Source of the DNA: Aphanomyces cochlioides
Taxonomy: Eukaryota; Oomycota; Saprolegniomycetes; Saprolegniales; Verrucalvaceae
Reading direction: 5' to 3'
NCBI GenBank assembly: GCA_019828595.1
Contig: JAHQRK010000001.1
Span: 186,001-250,000 of the forward strand
DNA length: 64,000 nt
Positions 31,306 through 42,700 of the stretch are shown here, in pieces (within the stretch, counting starts at the first letter, position 1; every line of letters starts with the position of its first letter). Both the position numbers and the translations under genes were made by a program. The notes under the pieces were generated by a model. The model searched no databases. It saw only the letters and a program-made list of their open reading frames with translations, and had not been told where the DNA came from.

Positions 31306-34300
31306 TTGGGCGGCCTAGCCTCCGGCACTCTCTTGTGCCAAATCCGACAACAAGTGGACATGTTATTATTTGAGATCCCTATCCCCGGGTTCTCACGTGA
31401 TCTGAAAGTATTGATCGACTGTGGCGCCTCAGAGAATTTCGCGCAGCGCCAGTCAATGGAAATGAACACGCCCCTGCTGACGGCAGCGGTCGCGGCTAGC
31501 GACGACAAAGCAAAGGTCAACGTAAAGATGGCAGACGGGAAGGTTATCGTCACGCCTCGAATTTTGATTACCCTACGAACAAGGGTCGGCCCGTTTGAAG
31601 CCGACGAAGACTATTACGTCATTGATCAGGATGAGCGCTGGGACCTCATCCTTGGTATGCGCTGGCTCGAGAAGCACCAACCTCTGATCAATTGGACGTC
31701 CAAGACCATGCACAAGGCGCCCTCGACAGCATTGGATTCCCCTTTGGGAGTGATGAGTAATGAGCTCACTTCCGACCCCACGAGAGTCTCGCAGTTTACC
31801 ACGCGAGATGTGGCGACGGATTCCGCATGCGTCCCGCGCCCCACAGGCCCTGTACGTACTGCTGTCGACATGCTGAGCAGGCCAGCCGATTTTGACAACG
31901 ATGGCATTGGAGACGCCATGTCAAGCGAGATTGACGACGACGCCTGGGACGTCTGTCATGTTATTCAATCAGGAGCGCCAGCAACACTCGACTCTGCGAC
32001 TGATACGATGGCTCTGTCTGCCTTACACGACGCAGACTCGTATTATGTGGACGAGGAAACTCGTCGAAACACAATTTTCAACGTCCTCCAATCACGGTGA
32101 TTCTCCGATGTGAGATCCACCCGACGCTCCAAGCGCCACCAAGGCGCAATAGGCCGGGTCGATGCCGAAGACCTTATCCTCAATTACTGCAACCTGCAGG
32201 ATCTGCCCCAGAAGGGCGAAGAAATCGTGAAGCTCCCCGAAATGGATTATTGCGCTTTTGAGAGCGCGCTCCGATCGCATGAGATCGTGAGCATCGCCGT
32301 CATTTATGCGATGGACGAGTTACAGCTGGCGACATCATCGACACTTGACCCCGCAGTCGCGGACGCGCATGGCACGTCGACTTATGACCAACATTGGGAT
32401 GCCCTCCGTGCGTCCCCCTTTTTCGATCTCCTGCGGGAATTTGCTAATGTATTTCCCTAGGAAGTTCCCCCATCCCTGCCCCGAGATAAGGGTGTCAGAC
32501 ATGAGATTGACCTGACACCAGGAACGAAGTGGTGTGTCACGCGCCAATGGCCCTTGCCTAAAGAACAAGTCGAGCACATTGACGCCTTCTTCGAAAAGCG
32601 TCGACAAGCTGGCCACGTCAGGCCCAGTACCTCACCCCATTCCAGTCCGACGTTCTGTGTGAAGAAAGCCACAGGCGGCTGGCGTATCGTCCACGCCTAC
32701 AACAAGTTGAACGCTGCGACTATCCCCGCACAGACGCCGATTCACCGCAAAGACATCATTATCGACAGCATGGCCGGTTCGACCATCTTTTCCACGATCG
32801 ACCTGAGAGATGGATTTTACCAAATCCTCATGCGAATCTGCGATATTCCCAAGACTGCTGTCTCGACGCCCAGTGGAATGCTTTGGGAGTGGCTTGTGAT
32901 GTCACAAGGGTTGTCAAATGCACCCGCGACTTTCAATCGCCCGGTCGCGGGCAAGCTCCGCCCGTTGCGCGACTTTGCACCATCATATTTTGACGACATT
33001 TATATCCACAGTCGGGCCTCGGCAACGGCCTCCGACGTTGTTGTCCACCGGGACCACTTGCGTGCGGTTCTTACTGTCCTTCGCGACAATGGCCTCTTTG
33101 CAAACCTCCAGAAATGCTTATTTGGGGTTACCGAAATCCCAGTCCTCGGAGACTTCGTTGGCATCAATGGCTGTCGAGCCGACCCTTCTAGGTCGAGGCC
33201 ATTGTCTCCTGGCCTCCCCCAACCACAGTAACCGAACTCCGTAGTTGGTTGGGCCTGGCCACGTATCTCCACAAGTTGTCAAAGATTTTGCGTCAATCGC
33301 GCGACCACTTTCCCACCTCCTTTCAAAGGACGTCCCCTGGGTCTGGTCGCCTGATTGCCAGGCTGCATTTGACGGCATCAAGCGAAGCCTTGTGGAGGCT
33401 CCTATTCTGGCATTACCTGACTTTGGCCGACCTTTTTCGGTCGTGTGTGACGCCTCCGTTCGGGGTATCGGTTGCTGTCTGATGCAAGTGGATCATCTGG
33501 GCGCTAATCGCCCGATTTCGTATCAATCGCGTCAGCTGCGACCAGCCGAGCGCAATTACCCGGTTCACGACCTCGAGCTTCTTGCAGTTAAATATGCCCT
33601 GGTAAAGTTTCGCGTCTATCTGCTCGGCTCCAAGCCCTTTGTGGTGTACACCGACCACGCGTCCCTCCGCTATGCGATCCAGTCGCCGCACATCTCTGAG
33701 CGCATGACCCGGTGGCTAGTCTTCTTTGCTGAATTCAACATGACCGTCGAGTACAAACCCGGCCGCGAGAATGTCCTCGCCGACACCTTATCCCGTCGAC
33801 ACCCAGATGTCCCTTCTGACCTCCACACCATCACACTGGCACATTCCGATCTGTTTGATCGCATCCGTCAAGCCTATCGCCGCGATCCTTCCTTGATGGA
33901 TATCCTCCGTGCCCTTGAAGGGACGGCCACCAAAACGGCCCATATTCCCCAGTTAGACCGCTACTCCCTTCGCGACGGATTACTCCTTTACACCCCAGCC
34001 CCCGCTTCAGGGCCGCGCGTCGCCGTGCCGTGTGATGCGGCCCTCCGTACCCTCATCATGTCCGAGTTCCATGACACCCCCAGTGGTGGCCATCTCGGCC
34101 GCGAGAAAACCTATCTCGCCGTAGTTCGCAACTTCTGGTGGCCCCGCATGTACAAGGGCGTCCGATATGTGGCATCGTGCCCTACCTGCCAGCAGGTCAA
34201 GTCATCGCCGAGTGTGCAGGCCCCCCTCCACAGCCTTCCGATCCCTGACGAACTCTGGTCGTCCGTCAGCATGGACTATATCTTCGGTCTCCCGCGTGAC

Positions 34301-35300
34301 AAGCGCGGTAATACTGGCATCTGCACTTGCGTCGACCGCGCGTCTAAGTTTTTGGTTGCCATCCCGGTCAAGGATACAATTACTGCCGCCCAGTCGGCTC
34401 AAGTATTTTTCGACACAATCTACTGTCGCTTTGGCCTCCCCAAATCGATTATCTCGGACCGTACGTGAAACGACCCTCGTTTCACGTCCACATTTTGGAC
34501 GGCCCTCTTTTCCTTGGTGGGCTCCAAATTGAATATATCCACCTCTGACCATCCCGAGTCTGATGGTCCGACGGAACGCGCGAACCGCGTCATTGAAGAC
34601 ATCTTGCGTAGCTTCACGCAGTCTCGACAGAAGACCTGGAGCTCACTGCTTCCACACGTCGAGTTCGCTTACAACACGTCAGTGAATGCCTCCACCGGCT
34701 TCACTCCCTTCTACGTCAACTTCCTCCGGCACCCGCGCCTGCCCTCCTCGATGGACAGCGCTTGCTTAAGTGGGGGAGGCTTCCACTGGGCTGCTTCGAG
34801 CCATTCCCCTGACTGGGTGCCGACAGGCACAGAGGACGTGCCTCCGGCGAGGACGATTTCCTCTGTCGAGAACTTTATTCGCACACGGGAGTCAGTCATC
34901 TCCCAAGTGCAAGACAACTTAGCACTCGCACAAGCTCGACAAGCTCGCAAGTCCAACAAACATGGACGAAAGAACACCAATGTATTTACCCTTCAAGATC
35001 AAGTCCTATTACATAGGTCGGCGGTACCACAAGCCGCCCTTGGCAACGCTAAACTTCGCCGCCAATGGTATGGTCCATTTCCTATCGCAAAGGTTGTGAG
35101 CGCAGTATCCTACCGCTTGCGACTCCCAGACGAATGGCAGTGACATGACGTCTTTTACGTCGGCAAACTGAAGCCGTACATACCTCGCACTACGCCTGAC
35201 TTGAGCCCGAACGACTCGACGGCAGAGACTCGCCACCACTTGAATGATCTGGCTGCGCAATCGGCTCTTGTACCTCGGGCGCTTGAGCAGCCGCCGCCGG
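31306..35300 (+). pseudogene. pol polyprotein (protease, RT, RNase H, integrase)
   Basis: Protease: VLIDCGASENFAQ (active Asp). Reverse transcriptase: ATIPAQTPIHRKDIIIDSMA, FSTIDLRDGFYQI, SYFDDIYIHSRA in place of the usual YxDD. RNase H: FSVVCDASVRGIGCCLMQ, YTDHASLRYAI. Integrase: zinc-finger part with SEFHDTPSGGHLGREKTYLA and CPTCQQVK, then core with [26 protein letters not shown] and [20 protein letters not shown], and the tail HDVFYVGKLKPYIPR. Breaks: TGA 32098-32100, TAG 32458-32460, 1-nt losses near 33191 and 33285, TGA 34466-34468 and TGA 35141-35143. Each TGA or TAG fits one C-to-T change of CGA or CAG. Confidence 0.9.
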
Positions 35301-35561
35301 CAGTGCGGCAACAAGAAGTGCACGAATTGCGTGCACACTCTCCTCCAAGACTGAGAGTTGCTGGTTCACGGCGTGGTCAACACGCGCCGCGTTTGTCGGC
35401 TCGCCTTGCGGCTCGGGCACTTGCTCGGCGTGAAGATCCGGCTGTTGCGGTTGTTGAGACGGCGCTGCCGCGGGCTCGGGACCGACCGCGTCGCGTTGCG
35501 GCATCTCGCGGACTTGAGATCGGTGACGCCGCAAAGGAGACCGAGAATTTGAACTTTGCCG

Positions 35562-36693
35562 TCATGGAGGCGAACCGGAACGGGAACGACGCGCTTGAGA
35601 ATGCCGTCCACGAGAACGAGAACGAGAACGACGCGCTTGGGAATGCCGTCCACAAGAGAGAGAACGCGAACGAGAGCGTCGGCCTGACGAGCAGCCACGC
35701 TGATGATGCGACGACTGGCGTCGATCGCGCAAGGGAGAGACCGATTGAGAATGACACGCCTGAGAGCGGCGTCCAGAGGAATGGACTGGCGAGACCAAAC
35801 GCCGATGAGCACACCCTGCGACGGAAAATCCGCAGGCTGCTCGTAGCCGTGGGATCGATCCCAACCACCGCCGGCTGCGACAAAGTCCTACAAGAGAAGT
35901 GAACGAAGAATCGAAACGGGATTAGCTCACCCCGTTGGCGCACAAGGTCGGCGACAACGGAATAATGGATGCGTGGACCACGCAGGTGCCAATTTGCAAA
36001 AGCCACGATGTCCTGGAGCGTTTTGTAGAAGTTTCCAGGATATGAACTCGCTGGCGGCCTTTGCGATAGGCAAGTTTCAAGACCCACACCAGCATACTCA
36101 ACGGCGGTCTCGTCGATCATGGGGTCCACTGGAGCGCAAGTAGGGTGCGACTGACTTGGTTGAGTCGACGGCGGACCACGTCGGCCTTGGCTTGCCTCCT
36201 CATCACGGCGCCGCAATGCTTCGCGGTAGTCCTGCCACTGCACTTGGGACATCACCATCGAGCGGAAAGTGAAGAGCAAGTCCAAGGCAACCATGACCAG
36301 ATCGGGGAATGGCAGCGTGTCGCTGATACCGAGCTTCAGTTGGTTCGCTAGACGGGCGATTTTCGCAAAGTCGGGACGCCGCGCAGGGTCCGGCAAGATC
36401 GGCGGTACAGGGAAGAACTCCGCCACGGAAAACTCGTCTTGGTTCCGCCAAGAATTGAAGACCTCGTCGTCATGTTGTGCAAGGCGCGCCATACCAAGAC
36501 GGAATGGCGGTGGTCTTGGAGTTTGAGCGTATTCGCGCGCGATGCGATCATTTGAGTGGTGCATGCCAGCAGTCGAAGATGCAAAATGATCAATGCTGCG
36601 GTTGGACAAACTGCCGGGACTATTGTCCCTTCCCAAGACGACGGGACAAGAAGAACCTCCAACGAGTGGCTCTTGTTGGGAGGAAGTGCGCAT
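35562..36693 (-). CDS. Antisense retrotransposon gene with Arg/Ser-rich tail, unknown function
   Basis: On the strand opposite gag-pol, between the integrase end and the 3' LTR, a frame opens at ATG 36693 (MRTSSQQEPLVGGSSCPVVL) and runs through RLGMARLAQHDDEVFNSWRN, LVMVALDLLFTFRSMVMSQV and NFYKTLQDIVAFANWHLRGP. A clean 43-nt intron (35888-35930, GTGAGC...TCTCTTGTAG) switches the frame, giving a C-terminal tail full of RS/SR pairs (GRRSRSRSLSCGRHSQARRS...) that stops at 35562. Spliced length is about 360 residues. Unlike gag-pol on the other strand it has no stop or shift. RS tails are known from splicing and nucleic-acid-binding proteins, so RNA binding or nuclear targeting is possible, but that is inference. 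I recognise no family for the N-terminal part. Promoter unknown; antisense activity of the 3' LTR is the obvious candidate. Confidence 0.6.
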
Positions 36694-36748
36694 TTCAAAC
36701 GGGGATTGAAATGATTGGCAAAGCTTTCAAACCGTGGGTTTGATTGCA

Positions 36749-36760
36749 GGTGGGGGAAAG
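36749..36760 (+). other. Polypurine tract
   Basis: GGTGGGGGAAAG directly precedes the 3' LTR, the usual place of the plus-strand primer. Confidence 0.75.
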
Positions 36761-36962
36761 TGTAAGGGGACGTGACACCCTTACTACAAGAACCCTCAAT
36801 ACAAGGACAAGATCTGGGATCTTGTCGTTTCGCCACGACAGCGATGTAAGATCGCGTGGTAGTTTCGAAACCACTTAGATGTTAAGCGATAACTCTAATG
36901 TCACTCTTAAATTTGCGAAGTATCGGGCTTGTCTCTACTTCCTCTGCACAAGCCCCGTTACA
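36761..36962 (+). repeat. 3' LTR
   Basis: 202 bp, apparently identical to 29827-30028. It is followed by the target duplication AATAT at 36963-36967 and then resumed NRPS coding sequence. Confidence 0.95.
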
Positions 36963-38535
36963 AATATGCCCGCTCCATGCTCGATGAATTTGATCACACA
37001 TGTGTCATATACTACAGGGTCATGAAGATTCTTCAGTATTATGGGAATTGCCTCCAATCGAAATGAATAAGATTGAAACAGCATCCTTTGGTGTGGAAAT
37101 TCCATTGCCTTACGAATTGTTGCATCATGCGTTTGAAGAGCAAACAAAGAAATGTCCTGATCTTCCTGCTATTGAGTACAATGGTGCATCTCTCACGTAC
37201 AGCGAGCTTGATTCTTATGCAAACACGCTAGCCAGTCAAATGACAGAGTATGGTGCAGTAGTGGGCTCAAGGATTGCCATCATCATGGAGCGTTGTTTAG
37301 AGTTTCCACTGGGACTTTTAGCCACGCTAAAGACAGGTGCTGCAATGCTGCCACTGGATGCCTCGTTTCCTATTTCCCGTCTCTCTTATATCCTTGAAGA
37401 CGCAAAACCTGGGTTGGTTATAACTACTGAAGATCAACGAGGTCGAATGGAATCACTTCAAGATGAATTTGATGTGCATGTTTTGTACACCAGCGTATCT
37501 AGTTTGTCGCAAAACCTTCAGACATTTAGACCTGCTCAAGTCAACATTGCATCGAAAAAAGATGAAGCATATATTGTGTATACTTCGGGTTCCACAGGAA
37601 AACCGAAAGGAGTTCCTGTTACTCATGATGTGGCTGTAAACGTGATGACATTGAATTCCCACGAACTTGGAATTGTTCAGGGCGTTCGTTTATTGCAGTT
37701 TATGGCCATTGGATTTGATGTGTGTCAATGGGAAGTGTGGAGCAGTCTCAGCGTTGGTGCTACTCTTGTTTTGCGAAGTGAAAGCGTCTTCGACAGTTTG
37801 TCCACAGTAGATGGTCTAATGTGTACTCCTACTGCGTTGTCATTATTGGGTAGTCCAAGTAATTTCCCCAACTTGAAGTTTGTGGTCGTTACTGGTGAGG
37901 CAACATCACTGCCACTGAAAGACTTGTGGGCACCGTTTGTAAAGATGTCGAATGGCTATGGATTGTCAGAATGCTTTGTCACCCACATCTCTCATCTCAA
38001 ACCCGAGGATAGAGTGGTTCCTATTGGATGTCCAATTCAAAATGTTAATTGCTATATATTGGACTCTGAGATGCGAGTGGTCCCTACTGGATGCATCGGC
38101 GAACTTTATCTTGGTGGCATCTGTCCTTCGCCTGGCTATATTAACTTACCTAAGCTTACAGAAGAACATTTCATGAACGATCCATTCAGCAAAAACGACG
38201 GTCGAATGTATCGAACTGGCGATCTTGGTCGTCTTTTGCATAATGGAGTCGTCGAGGTATTGGGCAGAAAAGACAGCCAAGTCAAATTGAAAGGATATCG
38301 CATTGAACTGGAGGAAATCTCCAATGTTACTTGTATCATTGAACATCCTCATATCACGTCTGCTGCGGTGATTGTCAAGGATAAGTCGCATCTTGTCGCC
38401 TATTATACCCCAAAGTGGATTGATCCAGAGAATTACGTCGGTTAACTGAAACCAATTACATGGTTCCAGCAGTGTGGCTGGGATTGGATGTCATGCCACA
38501 AAATTCGAACGGAAAAATCGACAGGAAGTCACTTG
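36963..38535 (+). pseudogene. End of C2 and second adenylation domain (A2)
   Basis: After the retrotransposon the host frame gives ARSMLDEFDHT, shifts by one near 37000 and continues open for 481 codons. Core motifs: LTYSELDSYANTLA, YTSGSTGKPKGVPV, FDVCQWEVWSSLSVGATL, VVVTGEATS, NGYGLSECFV, YRTGDLGRLL and SQVKLKGYRIELEEI. A stop at 38443-38445 and a small loss separate it from MVPAVWLGLDVMPQNSNGKI with the A10 lysine in NGKIDRKSL. This is the best-preser­ved module. An eye alignment to GrsA gives pocket residues of about D-V-W-M-V-T-G-V-T-K; I do not infer a substrate. Confidence 0.85.
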
Positions 38536-39453
38536 AGGCACTCTCCGTTGAGACACAAAACGAACCCCTTGTCACCGATGCTGAAAAGGCCATGGCTGGG
38601 CTGTGGGCAGAGTTGTTAAATGTCGATATGGAAACGATTGGCAGAAATTCTTCGTTCTATGCCTTGGGCGGTGACTCAATTTCAACTATCAAACTATCCA
38701 AGCTGGTTGAGACAACCTTCAAAGTGGCAAGCTTCTCTGTGAAGACAATTTGGAAGTACCCACGTTTGTCTACAATGACAGAAGCAGTGTTTTCGTCTTA
38801 TGCACAAACCCAAGGCCACTCAAGTCGCACCGCGACACACAGAATTGTATGCTTCCATGGCCGAGGCTCCAATCCACATCACTTTAAACATCAACTATCA
38901 CCCATAATCGCAGAACTAGGAGACTCTGTTGAATGGATCTTTCTCCAAGGCTCCTTCACATGCTCTGATTCTGGTACGCGATATTCATACTCATGCCAAT
39001 ACTGATCGTATCCTAGATCTCCAAGAGTTCTACCCCAACATGGACTTTTACTCCTGGTTCACTGAATCTGAAATTCCAGCAGTCACATTGGGAAGAATTT
39101 TCAAAGACCTGGCGGGCTTGGGTAAGGTCGATGCCATAGTGGGATTTAGCGAAGGCGCTCTGGTCGTTGAAGCTTTAGATGTTTTGGCTAGCCAAGGGCG
39201 ACAACCCAAAATCTGGCGTACAAGTATACTGGCATCATCGCCTGGACTTTCCAAATTTCTTCCCCAATCGGAGGCGGACGAAATTCAAACGTTGAACGTT
39301 CCATCTATATTCTTCCATGGCCCTCAGGATGCTCCTATTTCCATCAAATACTGGAGTCCTACGATATTGCTACACGAAAGTGGCCACGATGTGTCGCATG
39401 ATCCACGGTTTGTCTATCTAGCGTCCGAGGCCATTCGCAAAGCTATTGACTAA
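38536..39453 (+). pseudogene. Carrier domain fused to FSH1-like serine hydrolase (release domain)
   Basis: AMAGLWAELLNVDMETIGRN and FYALGGDSISTIKL form the last carrier (Ser in LGGDS). A new domain then begins RIVCFHGRGSNPHHF, the start of the FSH1 family of alpha/beta hydrolases, and after a frame change near 38985 continues with YPNMDFYSWF, the nucleophile elbow GFSEGA, FFHGPQD with the likely acid, and HESGHDV with the catalytic His, ending at 39453. Peptide synthetases normally end in a type I thioesterase or a reductase, so an FSH1-type hydrolase as terminal domain is unusual. The whole triad is visible. Only the frameshift breaks it. Confidence 0.8.
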
Positions 39454-39789
39454 ATGTATGGCTAATAAGTATGGTACAAATTATTCACTGTTTGGAGACC
39501 AACACGTCATAGCGAAGACATTGTTGTGAGAGTCGTTAATACTATATGTACCCAACGCATGTCTGCTGATTCTCTTGTTTGTTATGAAAATCTCCAATGT
39601 TATGGCTAAACAACAACATCGTCGTTATTCGTAATTAACTTTACCAGCCAAAGAGGTGATTGGAGCCTCAAACCTCTAACAACACAGACTTCATATTTTC
39701 TGCATCCAAGCATGAGTGTGGGCAGTGAAAAAAGAATATAGTTATTCATAACTGATTAGCTTGAGCAAATTCAAGAAAATCAACGCTTT
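39454..39789. other. Convergent intergenic region
   Basis: AT-rich spacer between the end of the megasynthase relic and the end of NPC1. No gene seen. It marks the change from the broken repeat-rich half to the intact gene-dense half. Confidence 0.5.
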
Positions 39790-42700
39790 TTACACACTCT
39801 TCCGTTTCCACCGTTTTGTCAGGTCTTCAGCAAGGCTGAGTAGTACTGGTAGGAGGACCATGCCGTGGAGTAGACCACAGAGTACAATTGTCAGGTACAT
39901 ACGGAAGTAGTAAATTTTGAAAATGCGTGAATCGCACAGTGTAAGCGCACTGAGTCCGATTATTTTGGTGATAGATATACCGAAAACAACGGAGAGCATT
40001 ACGTGTTTCAAAGCCTCCTTCATGCGACTATTACCCGACCCAAGATTCTTCTTTGCGAAGTAAAATGATCTTGCCAAATGCGAACAGAATTCTACCGACA
40101 CCCCAGCAGCTATAATCAAGTTGACAACAGAGAGTCCGTTCAACATGATGCCGAAAGGTTGCATCAGACCCACCTAGAGTTGATTAGACATTTCATGACG
40201 GCGAAACTCATACCACGCATAAGCAAATATTAGCGATGACAGCTGTAACAATGAGTGGGATAATGAGAGCGCCAAAATAAATCACGTGGAGGACGAAAAT
40301 AATACAGAGTGAAAGGCCAACCAGCAAGTAAGTATCGTTCACAATAGTAAGGTATTGGTCAAAGAAGCAGAAAAAGATTGAATACACCCAAACATGCACA
40401 CCGGTGGATTCGGTCATGTACTGCGCAGCACGACGAGCTTGCTTGTAAGTAGCAATGTAATCTCCTTGTGTTGGGTTCGCGTTTGAAATAGCCATGTACG
40501 AGATCGCAGTAACACTCTTGCCAGCAGATGGGTTGTTCAAAGTCAACTTCGACGGCGAGACTGGAATAGGCTGGTTGTCAATGCTGAACTGGCCACGATA
40601 AATTGAGCCACCCCCATGAGAACAAAGCGGACCGGCGTTGGCACTAGCAAAAATGCGAAATAGGCTCATAAAATTGTCTTTCGGAATTGGTGGTGTACTG
40701 ACGGTGACAGGAAGACAAGATGGGCTGGTTTTTCGAATTGCCGTGTAAGTTGAATTTGAGGTATCAAGAGGAAGGTATGCCTGTGTGGTAGCATCCACCT
40801 TGCAGCACTCAGATTGAGCACTTGAAAAGGGCCAAAAGTCATCCAGCCACGAGTAATAGACACCAGGGGCCATATGAGTCATGGGGGATTGTCCACCGTT
40901 GCCAAGTGCTTCGACTATCTTCGGGATCGCATTCGGGGCACAGAAAGATTTTGATTTGCAAAAGAGACTAGTTGTGTTGGGATCCGAAAAGTCGAATGTT
41001 GGGTTACCCTTGTAGCCCGACTCAACGATATAATAGACTGGTGGTCCAGTCTCAAGTGTTGCATCCAGAGTATCGAAATATGAAACCATGTATGACTTTG
41101 ACGGCATTGCATCTCGGTTGTTTAGCCCTTGGTCAAGTGTTCTAGCGGATCTGATCGAAAGTATTGTGGCTGTGAAGAAGACAGCAAGAATAAAGAGTTG
41201 GACTGGCCATTTGTCCAGCCAGGACGCATACACTTGAACAATGCCTTCAGCAATACTGGGTGTTTCGGCTTTAGGAGCAGAGTCTACTGTAATTGGCTCT
41301 TGGAGATCCGATGTGACCGTTGCTTCCTGCTTGGAGAGCTCCCGGCGTTTATCAATAGATAAGAGAGCAACAAACATGGACATCTGGAAAATAAAATTGA
41401 CCAGCACAGCAGCAGCAGAGAAGACTGCAAACCACAGTACAGCTGGCATAGGATTAATTGCTCCAAAAACGAAAGCCAGAGATTCAGTGATAGATGCAAA
41501 CAATATGCTTGGACCAATTTTGCCAAGAGCAAGGGAAATAATCGCTTCAGCCTTAATTGGTTGGTTTGTTTGCCGCAATTCCTGCTCGGCAACGTAGACT
41601 TGGTTGACAAGGAGAAAAATGTTGTCGACGCCAATAGCAAGCGTAAGAAAGGGTACCACTTCCATGATCACAATCTGAACGTGTGCACCACACCACGAGA
41701 AAAGTCCAATAGTAGTGAGAACGCTGAGCAAGATAAGAGCAATTCCTAGAAATCCCAGGAGAAATTTAGCCCTCGTGACGGAATGCTTGAAATCTCGCCA
41801 GTTCCATCGATTAACGCCAATGGTAACATAGATGATCATCAGGACATATGAGAGAGCAGCAGGCTTGACGTTGCTTTGAGATGCGATTGCAATTTCATCA
41901 GCAATTGACACTTCGCCAGAAAATGCGATTGTAAACACAGAATTGCGCTCGACTTCTACTTTGAGATATTCGATCATAGCTCGTTCCCATGCCTTCGATC
42001 GCGCATTCAGATTGTCATCGTAATAGTTGTAACCGAGAATTGTAGATAGCAGAGCTTTGCTGTCCTTGAAAAGTGTGACGTTATCTCGTGCTCCAGTGGG
42101 AAATTTGCCCAAAACCGTCGTGTACATGTCCATTGGGGCTCCGTACGACGAAAGGCAAGGACAATCTAAACGAAGAAAATAGTGTCGAATAATATAAGAC
42201 AAAATACCGCTCATTGTCGAAGGCAACGAAGCATTCATGGCTGTAAGTTTTTGGCAAGTTTGGACATCGGCGTATGACGGTGAGAACAAGCAGTTTTCGA
42301 AATGCACCAAGGAAAAGTTGTACTTGTCATACACGTCAAAATGTGTCACATTGTTTTGGAAGTATTGAGTGATGGCATTCACCGTGCAAGCCTTGCCTGT
42401 CGCCTTCCAACACACGTCCTCCAAACTGATGTCTTTATAAACTCGTTAATTCCAGAAGATCGATAGCAACATACCTGCTCCGTTAAGATTTGCATGCAGG
42501 TTGGCCACTTTTTCCTGCAAAACAAGGGCTTCTCTAAGAATTGGACCACGGAAGATGGTGCCTCCATCCTTAGGTTGCATGATGATCTGGGACGTTCGGT
42601 AAAATGGCATAAAGAGTTGCCCAAAGCGGTCGCGTTCTTTGAATGCTGTGCTCGACTCAGCAACCCATAGTTTGATTGGGTCAACTTCAATCACTGAGCG

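Larger units (their letters stand above)
29827..36962 (+). mobile_element. Ty3/gypsy LTR retrotransposon, recent insertion
   Basis: Two 202-bp LTRs (29827-30028 and 36761-36962), TGT...ACA, look identical base for base. The target duplication AATAT is exact (29822-29826 and 36963-36967). A primer-binding site follows the left LTR and a purine tract precedes the right LTR. The gene order gag, protease, reverse transcriptase, RNase H, integrase is that of Ty3/gypsy. Total length 7136 bp. Internal genes carry at least six in-frame stops and several frame changes, so this copy is defective although its LTRs are young. It probably moved using proteins of another copy. An antisense gene lies between integrase and the 3' LTR. 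Confidence 0.95.
24265..39453 (+). pseudogene. FAS-acyltransferase/NRPS hybrid megasynthase, decayed and split by a retrotransposon
   Basis: All parts lie on one strand in consecutive order: FAS-type malonyl/palmitoyl transferase, carrier, condensation C1, adenylation A1, condensation C2, adenylation A2, carrier, FSH1-like serine hydrolase. Removing the 29827-36962 retrotransposon leaves about 8 kb of coding sequence. The expected role is acyl-primed peptide assembly: an acyl group loaded by the transferase, two amino acids activated by the A domains and release by the hydrolase. Lesions seen: TAG at 25435-25437, frame change near 25745, TAA at 26679-26681, frame changes near 27000, 28155 and 28370, loss of the A1 end and its carrier near 28670-28700, frame change near 29050, internal deletion in C2, frame change near 37000, a stop with shift at 38443-38460, and a frame change near 38985. 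One intron is recognisable (26822-26859). No catalytic region is wholly missing except the carrier after A1. It cannot make one protein now. Confidence 0.8.

Noticed and set aside
20260..35150. Stop-codon reassignment (TAA/TAG read as Gln)
   Set aside because: Intact genes in the window end at normal stops (NPC1 and myosin at TAA, PIKfyve at TGA, EF-hand protein at TAG) and long frames never use these codons inside. The internal stops occur only in relics that also have frameshifts.
35201..35902. 233-codon plus-strand frame after integrase as a separate gene
   Set aside because: It begins as the integrase tail and then runs opposite to the RS-coding antisense exon. Its low-complexity NEN/RE repeats are the complement of the RS repeats.
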